Below, in pieces: positions 25,893 through 34,382 of a stretch of 48,404 nt of DNA. Numbering within the stretch: position 1 is the first letter of the stretch; each line of letters opens with the position of its first letter. The notes under the pieces are model-generated. The model was not told the origin of the DNA. It did no database searches and worked only from the letters and a program-made list of their open reading frames with translations. The position numbers and the translations under genes are program-made. Source of the stretch: JAVBLY01 sp031553035 (GTDB lineage Bacteria; Bacillota; Clostridia; Peptostreptococcales; Anaerovoracaceae); the NCBI GenBank assembly GCA_031553035.1, contig JAVBLY010000011.1, positions 1-48,404 on the forward strand, read 5' to 3'.

Positions 25893-27311
25893 TTGGGCGG
25901 ACTATGCGGAGTAGCATCAAAAAATGATTGTGTTATGGATCTGTTTTTCGGGACGGATTATCATTCCCATCTGGGAACAAAAAAGGGCGGTATGACCGTT
26001 CTTGGAGAAAACGGATTTGAAAGAGCCATACATGACATTGAAAATTCACCGTTCAGATCTAAATTCGAAAAAGAGCTGGATCGGTTCAAGGGTCATATGG
26101 GCATAGGCAGCATAAGCGATGGAGACCCTCAACCCCTTAGTGTATACAGCAAACAGGGAGATTATGCCATCGGAACTGTGGGCAAAATAAATAATAAAGA
26201 AGCATTGGTGGATAATCTGATCAAGATCGGATCGACCCAGTTTATGACTATGAGCGGTAATCTGATCAACAACACGGAACTGGTTGCGGCTCTTATTTCC
26301 ACACAATCTGATATTACAAGCGGGATAAAATACGCGCAGGATCAGATCGACGGATCCATAACCATTTTGGTTTTGACAAAAGACGGGATCTACGGTGCCA
26401 GGGATAAATACGGAAGAACCCCATTGGTAATCGGAGAAAATCCCGATGGGTTCTGCATTGCATCTGAATCGTTTTCCTTTATAAATATCGGTTATGAATA
26501 CAGAAGCGAATTGGGCCCCGGCGAGATTGTCCGTATCAATCCTGAAGGGATCGAGATCCTAGAGAAAGAAAAAGACGACATGAGGATGTGCACTTTTCTT
26601 TGGACATATTATGGCTATACCACTTCTACCTATGAAGGACAGAATGTGGAGATAACCAGATACAGAAACGGAGCACTTATGGCGGCCCGCAATACTCATG
26701 AAGATGTGGATTATGTGGCAGGAGTCCCTGACAGCGGGATCGCTCATGCACTGGGATTTGCCAATGCTTCAAAAATTCCTTATTCCAGGCCGCTGATCAA
26801 ATATACACCGACATGGCCGAGAAGTTTCATGCCCCAGAATCAGAAGGCAAGAGATCTCATCGCAAAGATGAAGCTTGTGCCGGTTTTCGAAATAATAAAC
26901 AACAAGAAATTCATACTGATAGACGACTCCATAGTGAGAGGCACTCAGCTTGCAGGTACGGTAAAATATCTCACTGAAAACGGGGCAAAGGCTATCCATG
27001 TAAAATCCGCATCACCGCCGTATATGTACGGTTGCAAATATCTTAATTTTTCCAGATCTGTCAGCGATATGGAGCTCATAACCAGAAGAGTCATCTGCGA
27101 ACTTGAAGGCATTGATCATGACGGTTTCACAGACAGTATGCTTCAGGAATATGCGAATCCAGATACAGACAGCTATAAGGCAATGACCGACAAGATCAAA
27201 GACATCAGGGAATTCAACAGCCTGGAATTCCAGAGACTGGATGATACCTTGGAATCGGTCGGCATCGATAAGTGTAAGCTTTGTACTTATTGCTGGAACG
27301 GAAAAGAGTGA
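25893..27311 (+). CDS. purF: Amidophosphoribosyltransferase (PurF)
   Basis: 472 residues starting the pathway (PRPP + Gln to phosphoribosylamine). It starts at TTG one base after the purN stop. The first residues MGGL should be cleaved to expose Cys5 (CGVAS), the N-terminal glutaminase nucleophile. The PRPP loop is KKFILIDDSIVRGTQL. Cysteines in MCTFLW, GCKYLNF and the C-terminal KCKLCTYC match the ligands of the [4Fe-4S] form found in Bacillus. The sequence around the glutaminase is rather divergent. Its position after purN, rather than after purC, differs from the Bacillus order. Confidence 0.9.
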   Translation: MGGLCGVASKNDCVMDLFFGTDYHSHLGTKKGGMTVLGENGFERAIHDIENSPFRSKFEKELDRFKGHMGIGSISDGDPQPLSVYSKQGDYAIGTVGKINNKEALVDNLIKIGSTQFMTMSGNLINNTELVAALISTQSDITSGIKYAQDQIDGSITILVLTKDGIYGARDKYGRTPLVIGENPDGFCIASESFSFINIGYEYRSELGPGEIVRINPEGIEILEKEKDDMRMCTFLWTYYGYTTSTYEGQNVEITRYRNGALMAARNTHEDVDYVAGVPDSGIAHALGFANASKIPYSRPLIKYTPTWPRSFMPQNQKARDLIAKMKLVPVFEIINNKKFILIDDSIVRGTQLAGTVKYLTENGAKAIHVKSASPPYMYGCKYLNFSRSVSDMELITRRVICELEGIDHDGFTDSMLQEYANPDTDSYKAMTDKIKDIREFNSLEFQRLDDTLESVGIDKCKLCTYCWNGKE

Positions 27312-27350
27312 TGATGCTTGTTATTTTTCCGTATTTGCCGCTTGCTGCTC

Positions 27351-27399
27351 ACCGAAATTCTTCTCAACGTACGTCTTAGTACGCATCGGCGAATTCGGT
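27351..27399. repeat. Long imperfect hairpin after purF
   Basis: ACCGAAATTC...CGTAC (27351-27372 region) folds on GTACG...GAATTCGGT (ending 27399) with a 6-nt loop GTCTTA and one bulge. The outer arms ACCGAA-TTC/GAATTCGGT and the inner CGTAC/GTACG are perfect. It looks like a REP-type dispersed palindrome or an mRNA-stabilising or terminating structure. No long U-tract follows. Confidence 0.5.
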
Positions 27400-27499
27400 T
27401 CACGCGCACCGCAACTACGAAAAAATCACTTCGTATCTATTAATAGTTTGGATAAATGAACGATGCTAGTGCGAGATAGGCATGATTGATGGTTAATAA

Positions 27500-27520
27500 G
27501 TGTGAATAATTAATTCGCAC
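27500..27520. repeat. Small hairpin in the purF-purH gap
   Basis: GTGTGAAT and ATTCGCAC form an 8-bp stem with one G/U pair and a 5-nt loop. A G/C-rich GCCGCCGGAGG segment, resembling a ribosome binding site, follows without an ORF. Confidence 0.35.
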
Positions 27521-27541
27521 GCCGCCGGAGGTATATAATTG

Positions 27542-27637
27542 TTTTTCACTCCATATAGTGAATCTCGATTATTCACAAGTGATTTGTTTCTGCAAGAGGC
27601 AATTCATTTGCCTCGATAGCAGAAATGGAGTGAAAAA
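27542..27637 (+). ncRNA. Putative structured RNA leader upstream of purH
   Basis: TTTTTCACTCCAT (27542-27554) pairs perfectly with ATGGAGTGAAAAA (27625-27637). Inside are two further perfect hairpins: GTGAAT/ATTCAC (27558-27576), and TTTCTGC/GCAGAAA stacked on GAGGCAA/TTGCCTC (27587-27625). Together they make a three-way-junction layout of about 96 nt directly before repeat copy B. It does not match the purine, glycine or THF riboswitch consensus as I know them. A regulatory leader of purH or part of a mobile repeat are both possible. Confidence 0.45.
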
Positions 27638-27640
27638 ATG

Positions 27641-27815
27641 CAAAATATGCCCATGCAAGAAAAAAGTCGAATTTTGGTCAAAAAATGGAGTAATGTGTGG
27701 TTTTTCAGACAAAATGATTGTCGATAATATGAAATGCGCCGTATTATGTAAACTTATGGCATTAAAAATCACACATTAATAGATAATTTGTCCAAAAACC
27801 CCAAAAAAATATTGC
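27641..27815 (+). repeat. Structured intergenic repeat, copy B
   Basis: The 5' box (27641-27666) matches copy A apart from a 2-nt insertion. The closing stem 27691-27705 pairs with 27764-27778 over 15 positions with one G/U. Its sequence differs from the stem of copy A, so pairing is conserved rather than sequence. The internal boxes are TGATTGTCGAT (27715-27725) and ATGTAAA (27746-27752). The 3' tail TTGTCCAAAAACCCC resembles the tail of A. It ends about 50 bp before purH. Confidence 0.6.
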
Positions 27816-27863
27816 ACGGACCAAATATAACCCAAAAATATAACCCCAAAATAAGGAGGAAAG

Positions 27864-29399
27864 ATGAGAGCGTTAATAAGTGTATCAGATAAAGCCGGAG
27901 TAGTAGAATTCGCCAGAGAGCTGGAAAAGCTGGGAGTTGAGATCATATCGACAGGCGGTACAGCAAAGAAACTTGCAGACGAAGGAATAAATGTAATTGG
28001 GATCAGCGATGTGACAGGTTTTCCTGAATGTCTTGATGGCAGAGTGAAGACCCTTCATCCCGCCGTTCACGGAGGGATTCTTGCAATGAGAGACAATCCG
28101 GATCACATGAAGCAGCTTAGCGACCTTAATATCGAGACAATCGATATCGTTGCCATCAACCTGTACCCATTTAAGGAAACCATAATGAAGCCGGATGTGA
28201 CACTGCCGGTTGCCATCGAAAATATAGATATAGGCGGTCCCACAATGCTTCGGTCATCGGCAAAGAATCATAAAGATGTGGTTGTGGTTTGCGATCCTGC
28301 TGATTATGCAAATGTGATCGACGAGCTAAAGACCGCTGACGAGGTCAGTTACGATACTAAATACAGACTGGCTTTAAAAGTCTTCGAACACACAGCAGCT
28401 TATGATGCAATGATCTCCGAATATCTGAGAAGAGAAAAAGATATTCCTCTTCCCGACAACCCGACATTCACATACGAAAAGATCCAGGATCTCCGATACG
28501 GTGAAAACCCTCATCAGAGTGCTGCATACTATAAAGAAGTAAAACCATGGTCAGGTGCTTTGGTAAATGCAGAGCAGCTACATGGCAAAGAGCTTTCCTT
28601 CAATAATATAAACGATACTAACGGTGCAGTGGAAACACTTCGTGAATTTACGGAGCCGACAGTTGTCGCTGTCAAACATGCAAACCCGTGCGGGGTCGGA
28701 GAAGCAGATAGCATATATCAGGCGTATATGAATGCTTATGAAGCTGATCCTGTTTCAATTTTCGGCGGGATAATAGCGGCTAATCGTGAGATAGACAAAA
28801 CAACTGCAGAGGAAATAAACAAAATATTCGTGGAGATCGTAATCGCCCCCGGCTATTCCGAAGATGCTCTGGAAGTACTCAAATCGAAAGAGAATATAAG
28901 GATACTCACATTGCCGGACGTTGGAAATCAAGTTCCTAAGGACAGCAAAGACATAAAGAAGATCGACGGCGGAATACTCATTCAGGATAAGGACAGTGAG
29001 ATGTTTGATGAAGCCGATCTGAAAGTAGTGACAAAAAAACAACCGACTGATGAAGAGATGAAAGATATGATCTTCGGCATGAAGGTCGTCAAGCATGTCA
29101 AATCAAATGGGATCGTTCTTGCCAAAAACGGCAGGACCTGCGGAGTCGGGCCGGGACAGACCAACAGAGTCGGCGCTCTAGAGATCGCGGTTAGGACAAC
29201 AACAGGTGATTTAAGAGGAGCGATATTGGCTTCAGATGCCTTTTTCCCGTTTGATGACTGTGTTACTATGGCAGGCGAAGCCGGTATTACAGCAATAATC
29301 CAGCCAGGCGGATCAGTGAGGGATGCGGATTCCATTAAAAAATGCGATGAACTTGGGATTGCCATGGTGTTTACCGGAATGAGACACTTCAAACACTAA
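27864..29399 (+). CDS. purH: Bifunctional AICAR transformylase / IMP cyclohydrolase
   Basis: 511 residues carrying out the last two steps to IMP. The N-terminal MGS-like IMP cyclohydrolase domain opens RALISVSDKAGVVEFARELEKLG with STGGTAKKL and KTLHPAVHGGILA. The C-terminal AICARFT domain has the LRYGENPHQSAAYY and KHANPCGVG active site segments. AAGGAGG precedes the ATG. A 550-bp structured gap separates it from purF, so it may be controlled apart from the upstream genes. Confidence 0.97.
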   Translation: MRALISVSDKAGVVEFARELEKLGVEIISTGGTAKKLADEGINVIGISDVTGFPECLDGRVKTLHPAVHGGILAMRDNPDHMKQLSDLNIETIDIVAINLYPFKETIMKPDVTLPVAIENIDIGGPTMLRSSAKNHKDVVVVCDPADYANVIDELKTADEVSYDTKYRLALKVFEHTAAYDAMISEYLRREKDIPLPDNPTFTYEKIQDLRYGENPHQSAAYYKEVKPWSGALVNAEQLHGKELSFNNINDTNGAVETLREFTEPTVVAVKHANPCGVGEADSIYQAYMNAYEADPVSIFGGIIAANREIDKTTAEEINKIFVEIVIAPGYSEDALEVLKSKENIRILTLPDVGNQVPKDSKDIKKIDGGILIQDKDSEMFDEADLKVVTKKQPTDEEMKDMIFGMKVVKHVKSNGIVLAKNGRTCGVGPGQTNRVGALEIAVRTTTGDLRGAILASDAFFPFDDCVTMAGEAGITAIIQPGGSVRDADSIKKCDELGIAMVFTGMRHFKH

Positions 29400-29409
29400 G
29401 GAGGCACGA

Positions 29410-30672
29410 ATGAAAGTACTTGTAGTAGGCGGCGGCGGAAGAGAGCATGCTATCATATGGAAACTTGCACAGAGTCCCAAGATAGACAAAATATATTGCG
29501 CACCGGGAAATGCAGGAATAATGGAACAGGCAGAGTGCATAGATGTATCTGCAGAGGATATTGATGGGATAGTCAAGCTTGCCGGTGATCTCAATATAGA
29601 TCTAGCGGTCATAGGACCGGAAGTGCCCCTTGCAATGGGTATAACCGATGCACTGCATGAAAAAAATGTCCGGGTCTTCGGTCCTAACAAAAAATGCGCT
29701 CAGCTTGAGGCAAGCAAAGCTTTCACCAAGTCTTTTCTTGACAGGCACGACATACCCACAGCCGGATACAGAGAATTTACAGACAAAGAAGACCTGCTGA
29801 ATAATCTTGGAATATATGGCTACCCAATGGTCCTCAAGGCCGACGGACTTGCTGCAGGGAAAGGCGTCATCATTGCCGAAAACGAAGATGATGCAAGGGC
29901 TGCAGTGGAAGAAATGATGGGCAAGCGGACCTTTGGCGATGCCGGAGACAAGGTTGTAGTGGAAGAGTTTTTGACTGGAGTGGAAGCCTCCATGCTTTGC
30001 TTTGTGGATGAAAGCGCTATAATTCCCATGGAGTCGGCTCAGGATTACAAGAGAATATTTGATGATGACAAGGGACCAAATACCGGCGGAATGGGAACAT
30101 ACTCACCTAGTTTAGTGTTCACGCCGGAACTTGAAAAAGAAATCAGAGACAGGATCCTGATGCCTACATTCAACGGCTTCAAAAAAGACGGGCTTGATTT
30201 TGTGGGAGTCCTGTTCATAGGGTTGATGATCGGCGATGAGGGTCCGAAAGTCATAGAATTCAACAATCGTTTCGGGGATCCCGAAGCGCAGTCCGTGCTT
30301 CCGCGGATGGAAACGGATCTGATAGATATTTTTCTGGCGGCAACGGAGAACAAGCTGGCTGGTATTGACATCAAATGGAAGGATGATCGTGCGGTATGTG
30401 TGGTCATGGCATCGGGAGGATACCCCGGTCCTTATGAAAAAGGCATAGAAATACATGGTATTGACGAGGTGGATGAAGGCGTTATTGTTTTCAGTGCAGG
30501 AACGAAACTTAACGACGAAGGAAAAACAGTGACTTCAGGCGGCCGAGTTCTTGGTGTCACTGCCCTTGGAAAGACACACGACGAGGCAAGATTCAAAGCC
30601 TATAAGAATGCCGGTAAGATCAGCTTTGACGGGGCCCAATACAGAAAGGACATAGGGATCATCAGAAAGTGA
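29410..30672 (+). CDS. purD: Phosphoribosylamine-glycine ligase
   Basis: 420 residues, ATP-grasp enzyme making GAR. The N-terminal VVGGGGREHAIIWKL, the ATP-grasp loop KADGLAAGKGVIIA and the metal-binding NNRFGDPEAQ are all present. AAGGAGG lies 10 bp after the purH stop. It is the last purine gene here. purB, purA, guaA/B and purK are not in the window. Confidence 0.97.
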   Translation: MKVLVVGGGGREHAIIWKLAQSPKIDKIYCAPGNAGIMEQAECIDVSAEDIDGIVKLAGDLNIDLAVIGPEVPLAMGITDALHEKNVRVFGPNKKCAQLEASKAFTKSFLDRHDIPTAGYREFTDKEDLLNNLGIYGYPMVLKADGLAAGKGVIIAENEDDARAAVEEMMGKRTFGDAGDKVVVEEFLTGVEASMLCFVDESAIIPMESAQDYKRIFDDDKGPNTGGMGTYSPSLVFTPELEKEIRDRILMPTFNGFKKDGLDFVGVLFIGLMIGDEGPKVIEFNNRFGDPEAQSVLPRMETDLIDIFLAATENKLAGIDIKWKDDRAVCVVMASGGYPGPYEKGIEIHGIDEVDEGVIVFSAGTKLNDEGKTVTSGGRVLGVTALGKTHDEARFKAYKNAGKISFDGAQYRKDIGIIRK

Positions 30673-30681
30673 GAATTTTTC

Positions 30682-30730
30682 TTTAAAAAGAAGCCAACAT
30701 TAGTTATAATAATTCTATTAGCTATAACTA
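30682..30730 (+). promoter_or_regulatory. murE promoter and palindrome
   Basis: TTTAAA (30682-30687), 17 bp and TATAAT (30705-30710) form a plausible promoter. TAGTTATA (30701-30708) and TATAACTA (30723-30730) are perfect 8-bp inverted arms spanning the -10 and probable start point, an operator candidate. Confidence 0.4.
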
Positions 30731-30753
30731 TTTAATTAACGAACTGAGATGAT

Positions 30754-32241
30754 ATGATACTAAGTGATTTACTATCGGATATTGATTATTCGATCATTCA
30801 GGGCCGTAACGACACAGTTGTTTCGGGTCTGGCAATAGATTCAAGAAAAGTAAAAACGGGAGATTTGTTCATTGCGATAAAAGGAATGACCACAGATGGG
30901 CATGAATTCATTACAAATGCAGTAGAAAGAGGCGCGTCCGTCATTCTCATCGACAATGACAGAAAAAAAGATATCAGACTTCAGACAGGTCCTCAGCAGG
31001 TTACGGTTGTAAGTGTCCGTGACACAAGGGACATACTGTCGAAAATATCTAATACTTATTACGACAAACCAGCCGAGAAATTCAATTTGATAGGAGTAAC
31101 AGGAACAAACGGCAAGACTTCAGTCACTGTTATTCTTGATCATGTCTTAAAACTTTTGGGACACAAAACAGGATTGATTGGAACAATTGCCAATTACTGC
31201 GGTGAAGAGGTCATCGATGTGGACAGGACAACTCCCACAACTCCCGACTGCATTGAACTGGCTCAGATAATGTCATATATGGCAGAGCATGATGTGGATG
31301 ATGTTATTATGGAAGCGTCATCTATGGGTCTAAAGACCAAAAGAGTGAAAGACATCACATTCGAAGTCGGAGTTTTTACGAATATTTCACCGGAGCATCT
31401 TGACGATCACAAGACTATGGAAGATTATAAAGCTTCTAAAATGATGCTCTTTGAGCAGTCGAAAAAAACAGTTGTCAATATGGATGATGAACTTGCGCAG
31501 GATATTGCTGATATCAGCAACGGTCCATGCCTAAAATACGGTATAAAGAAAAAAGGACCCAGTGACCTGGTGGCAGAAAGCATCTCTTTTACAGGAGAAG
31601 GTGTCAGTTTCCGAATGATGTACGGAATTGAGCAATTTAAGGTAAACTTAAAGATCCCAAGCGAATTTGCAATATATAATGTACTTGCAGTAGTTGGGAC
31701 ATGTCTGCAGCTGGGTATACCTTTCAAGGATCTGGAAGGCCCCATTCAGGATGAGATAGTAGTTCCGGGAAGATATGATATTGTTTCAGCTCCTCAGGGA
31801 TTCACCGGGATCATAGATTATGCACACACTGAAGTAGCTCTTGAGAACCTTCTTCAGGCAGTCAAGGCCAATCCCGCATATAAAAAAGTGATTTCAGTGT
31901 TCGGTTGCGGCGGTGATCGTGATCCCAGCAAAAGGGCCCCAATGGGCAGAGTGTCGGGAGATGTTGCCGATTATACAATAATCACATCGGATAATCCCAG
32001 GACCGAGGATCCGCAGCTGATCGTGGATATGGTAGAAGACGGTATCAGAAAAACCGGCGGCGAATATGAAGTAATCGTAGACAGAAGAGCCGCTATCGAG
32101 AAAGCAGTTAAAATGGCAGAAGAAGGCGATGCCGTTGTTATCGCAGGAAAGGGCCATGAAACATACCAGATACTTAAGGATAAAACAATAGATTTTGATG
32201 ATAAAGAAATATTTCAGTCGTTGATTGGAGGCTCATTATGA
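30754..32241 (+). CDS. murE: UDP-MurNAc-tripeptide synthetase, meso-DAP-type MurE
   Basis: 495-residue Mur ligase adding the third residue of the peptidoglycan stem peptide. The ATP loop GVTGTNGKTS lies at residues 114-123. The Mur ligase centre (IMEASSMGLKTKRV, NISPEHLDDH) and the C-terminal GKGHETYQ are present. The selectivity loop reads TSDNPRTEDP. DNPR is the signature of meso-diaminopimelate-adding enzymes, as opposed to lysine-adding ones. The ribosome binding site is weak. Its stop overlaps the next start by 4 bp (ATGA), so the two are translationally coupled. It stands apart from a dcw cluster. Confidence 0.95.
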   Translation: MILSDLLSDIDYSIIQGRNDTVVSGLAIDSRKVKTGDLFIAIKGMTTDGHEFITNAVERGASVILIDNDRKKDIRLQTGPQQVTVVSVRDTRDILSKISNTYYDKPAEKFNLIGVTGTNGKTSVTVILDHVLKLLGHKTGLIGTIANYCGEEVIDVDRTTPTTPDCIELAQIMSYMAEHDVDDVIMEASSMGLKTKRVKDITFEVGVFTNISPEHLDDHKTMEDYKASKMMLFEQSKKTVVNMDDELAQDIADISNGPCLKYGIKKKGPSDLVAESISFTGEGVSFRMMYGIEQFKVNLKIPSEFAIYNVLAVVGTCLQLGIPFKDLEGPIQDEIVVPGRYDIVSAPQGFTGIIDYAHTEVALENLLQAVKANPAYKKVISVFGCGGDRDPSKRAPMGRVSGDVADYTIITSDNPRTEDPQLIVDMVEDGIRKTGGEYEVIVDRRAAIEKAVKMAEEGDAVVIAGKGHETYQILKDKTIDFDDKEIFQSLIGGSL

Positions 32242-33242
32242 GAAAATTTAAAAACAAAAGCATAATATTATGCTTTATCCTGACGTTGGTTATCATGCTG
32301 TACGGAACTACAGGGGTTATGGCATACACCGGCGGCAACAGCATCATAATTGCAGAAACTACGGATGAATCCATCGATACACCTGCACCTGTAGATGAAC
32401 CTGATCCTCCGTCAATAATAATACAGAACTATCCCGCTACAATGGAGGTCGGTGAAACCGCTAAATTATCAACTTCATCTAGCAATACCGGTACTGACGA
32501 TGTTTCATGGAAATCCAGCGACCCTGATATTTTGTCAGTAGACGCTGACGGCACAGTAACAGCCAACGAAACCGGAACGGCAAGCATCACTGCCAAGTCA
32601 GGTGAAGCTACAGATACAGTCAAGATCACTGTCAAGGAAGTGCCGGCAGAGTCCATCAAAATAGTGTCGGATTCTTTTGGAATGACTGACAGCGTAACCG
32701 GATATAAGATGGATAAGGGCGACACTATCCAACTTCAGGTTGAAGTAAAACCAAGTGAAGCCACTGTAAGCGGGATCGAATGGGAAGTAGACGATGAAGA
32801 AGTTGCGGAAGTTGATCGCGATGGCAATCTGACTGCTCTTAAAAACGGAAAGGTCATCGTTTCGGTCACTGCTGATGACGGCACTATGACAGACAAAATC
32901 GAAGTCCAGATCGGCAGCGGCATACCGTGGATCCCTATTATCATTGGAGCTGTCATCCTCATTATAATAATAGTTCTGATCGTCCTTCTTGTTAAACAGA
33001 AGAAGAAAAACAAATCCAAATCGAAAAAATCGAAATATGATGACGATGATGATGAGGACGACGATGAGGACGAAGAAGATAAACCACAGGACCAGAATCA
33101 GCAGGATGATCTGGAAAAGGAAAAAGAACGTATAAGGCGTGAAGCGTATCTTCAGGGTTTTACCGACAGAGAAAAGGAAATGACAAAAGTTTTTGACCCA
33201 AAGGATTTTGAAGACAAAGACAATAAGGACGATATAGAATAA
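32238..33242 (+). CDS. Signal-anchored membrane protein with two Big2 (Ig-like) domains
   Basis: 334 residues. A signal segment (about 8-30) is followed by two bacterial Ig-like Big2 repeats (about 60-130 and 135-225, with WKSSDPDILSVDADGTVTA and WEVDDEEVAEVDRDGNLTA). A very hydrophobic transmembrane helix (about 229-252) and a cytoplasmic tail come next: a Lys-rich patch, then a long Asp/Glu run and a charged coiled-coil region. The topology is extracytoplasmic Big2 with an acidic interior tail. It overlaps murE by 4 bp, suggesting a cell-wall-linked role. I know no assigned function. Confidence 0.75.
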   Translation: MRKFKNKSIILCFILTLVIMLYGTTGVMAYTGGNSIIIAETTDESIDTPAPVDEPDPPSIIIQNYPATMEVGETAKLSTSSSNTGTDDVSWKSSDPDILSVDADGTVTANETGTASITAKSGEATDTVKITVKEVPAESIKIVSDSFGMTDSVTGYKMDKGDTIQLQVEVKPSEATVSGIEWEVDDEEVAEVDRDGNLTALKNGKVIVSVTADDGTMTDKIEVQIGSGIPWIPIIIGAVILIIIIVLIVLLVKQKKKNKSKSKKSKYDDDDDEDDDEDEEDKPQDQNQQDDLEKEKERIRREAYLQGFTDREKEMTKVFDPKDFEDKDNKDDIE

Positions 33243-34382
33243 CTACTTAAAGGTGAGGTCAAGATCGACGATCTCACAGGGACTGCCGATACGAAGAGGT
33301 ATCCCGTAATTGCCGACTCCCGAACTGACAAGGATCTGGCAGTTACCCCGGGTGTGTAATCCGTAGCTCAAACCGAAATCAAACAGATCGAAAGTTTGGG
33401 CGGGGAATATTTGACCGTTATGAGTGTGTCCGGAGAGCTGTATATCAGCTTTTTCGGAGGCACTCACTTCTTTTGGATCAGGCCTGTGATCCATTACAAT
33501 AACAGGAAAATCTTCAGTGATCTGGTCTTCGATAACAGAATAAGGTTTTCTGGTCTGGTTTTGGTCGTCTCTTCCGGCAAGATAAAAAAGTCCGTCGATA
33601 TTAACAACTTCATTTCGAAGAACTTTTATATTTGCATCCGTAAAATACTTGATCTGCTTATCGGTATTCCCTGTATAGTCATCATGATTCCCCAGAACGA
33701 AATAAACTCCGTAAGGAGCATCAAGCTCAGAGAATACTTTTAGAGTATATTCCTTGAGTTCATCCGTTGTACCTTCATCAAAGATATCTCCTACAATGAG
33801 GATGATATCCGGATCCATTGCCATGACTCGATCTTTGATTTCTACCAGTTGTTCTTTTCTGACAGTCACTCCGGTATGTGCATCTGAGAAAGCTACGATG
33901 TTCAGCTTTTCTATGGAAGAAGACTTCTGAGCTACGGTGGTTTCATATTCGGTCGTCTTTATATTCCAGGCAGGGTATAACCCGCTGGCAGTAATCAAGG
34001 CGCAGATTATGAATATGGTCAGTCCTCCGTAAAAGAACTTACCGGCATGATATCTTAATTTCTCAGGGAACTTCTTGAAGTGGTTGATAATCCTAATGAT
34101 ATCGTATATGAAAAAGAATCCTACCGAATAAAACAGCATGGACAGATAGATAGCGGCAACATACATCAAGCCGTTCATGAAGTCGGTCCCCGTTTCTCCG
34201 AAGAAAAACAATCTGAAATATAGGATTCCGAACATAGCAAAAAAAGCATAGACGAAGACAAGAATTCCCCGTTTCAGGGCCTTTCTCGATTTAAACGGTA
34301 TTACGAAAAAGTGATATATGAGATAAATATTTAATAGCAGGATAACGATGAATACTGAGACCCAGCCTAAGTCAAAATGCAT
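33243..34382 (-). CDS. Membrane-anchored metallophosphoesterase
   Basis: 379 residues. Four N-terminal hydrophobic segments (to about residue 140) are followed by a calcineurin-like phosphoesterase domain. The metal motifs run in order: FSDAHTG, VGDIFDEGT, LGNHDDY, MDHRP and SGHTHNGQ. The first motif has Ala-His instead of the usual Leu/Ile before His. It resembles YkuE/YpbG-type membrane phosphoesterases thought to act on lipid-linked substrates. Its start shares one base with the upstream stop (TAATG). Its stop abuts the Big2 gene stop with no gap. Confidence 0.88.
   Translation of the reverse strand: MHFDLGWVSVFIVILLLNIYLIYHFFVIPFKSRKALKRGILVFVYAFFAMFGILYFRLFFFGETGTDFMNGLMYVAAIYLSMLFYSVGFFFIYDIIRIINHFKKFPEKLRYHAGKFFYGGLTIFIICALITASGLYPAWNIKTTEYETTVAQKSSSIEKLNIVAFSDAHTGVTVRKEQLVEIKDRVMAMDPDIILIVGDIFDEGTTDELKEYTLKVFSELDAPYGVYFVLGNHDDYTGNTDKQIKYFTDANIKVLRNEVVNIDGLFYLAGRDDQNQTRKPYSVIEDQITEDFPVIVMDHRPDPKEVSASEKADIQLSGHTHNGQIFPAQTFDLFDFGLSYGLHTRGNCQILVSSGVGNYGIPLRIGSPCEIVDLDLTFK

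Noticed and set aside
27351..27399. CRISPR or attC-like element
   Set aside because: Single palindrome without regularly spaced copies, spacers, or integrase nearby.
27558..27779. A 73-codon Cys-rich frame in the purF-purH gap
   Set aside because: It runs straight through the structured leader and repeat copy B, lacks a ribosome binding site, and its Cys-rich look comes from the TGC/TGT of the repeat boxes. Structure explains the sequence better than coding.
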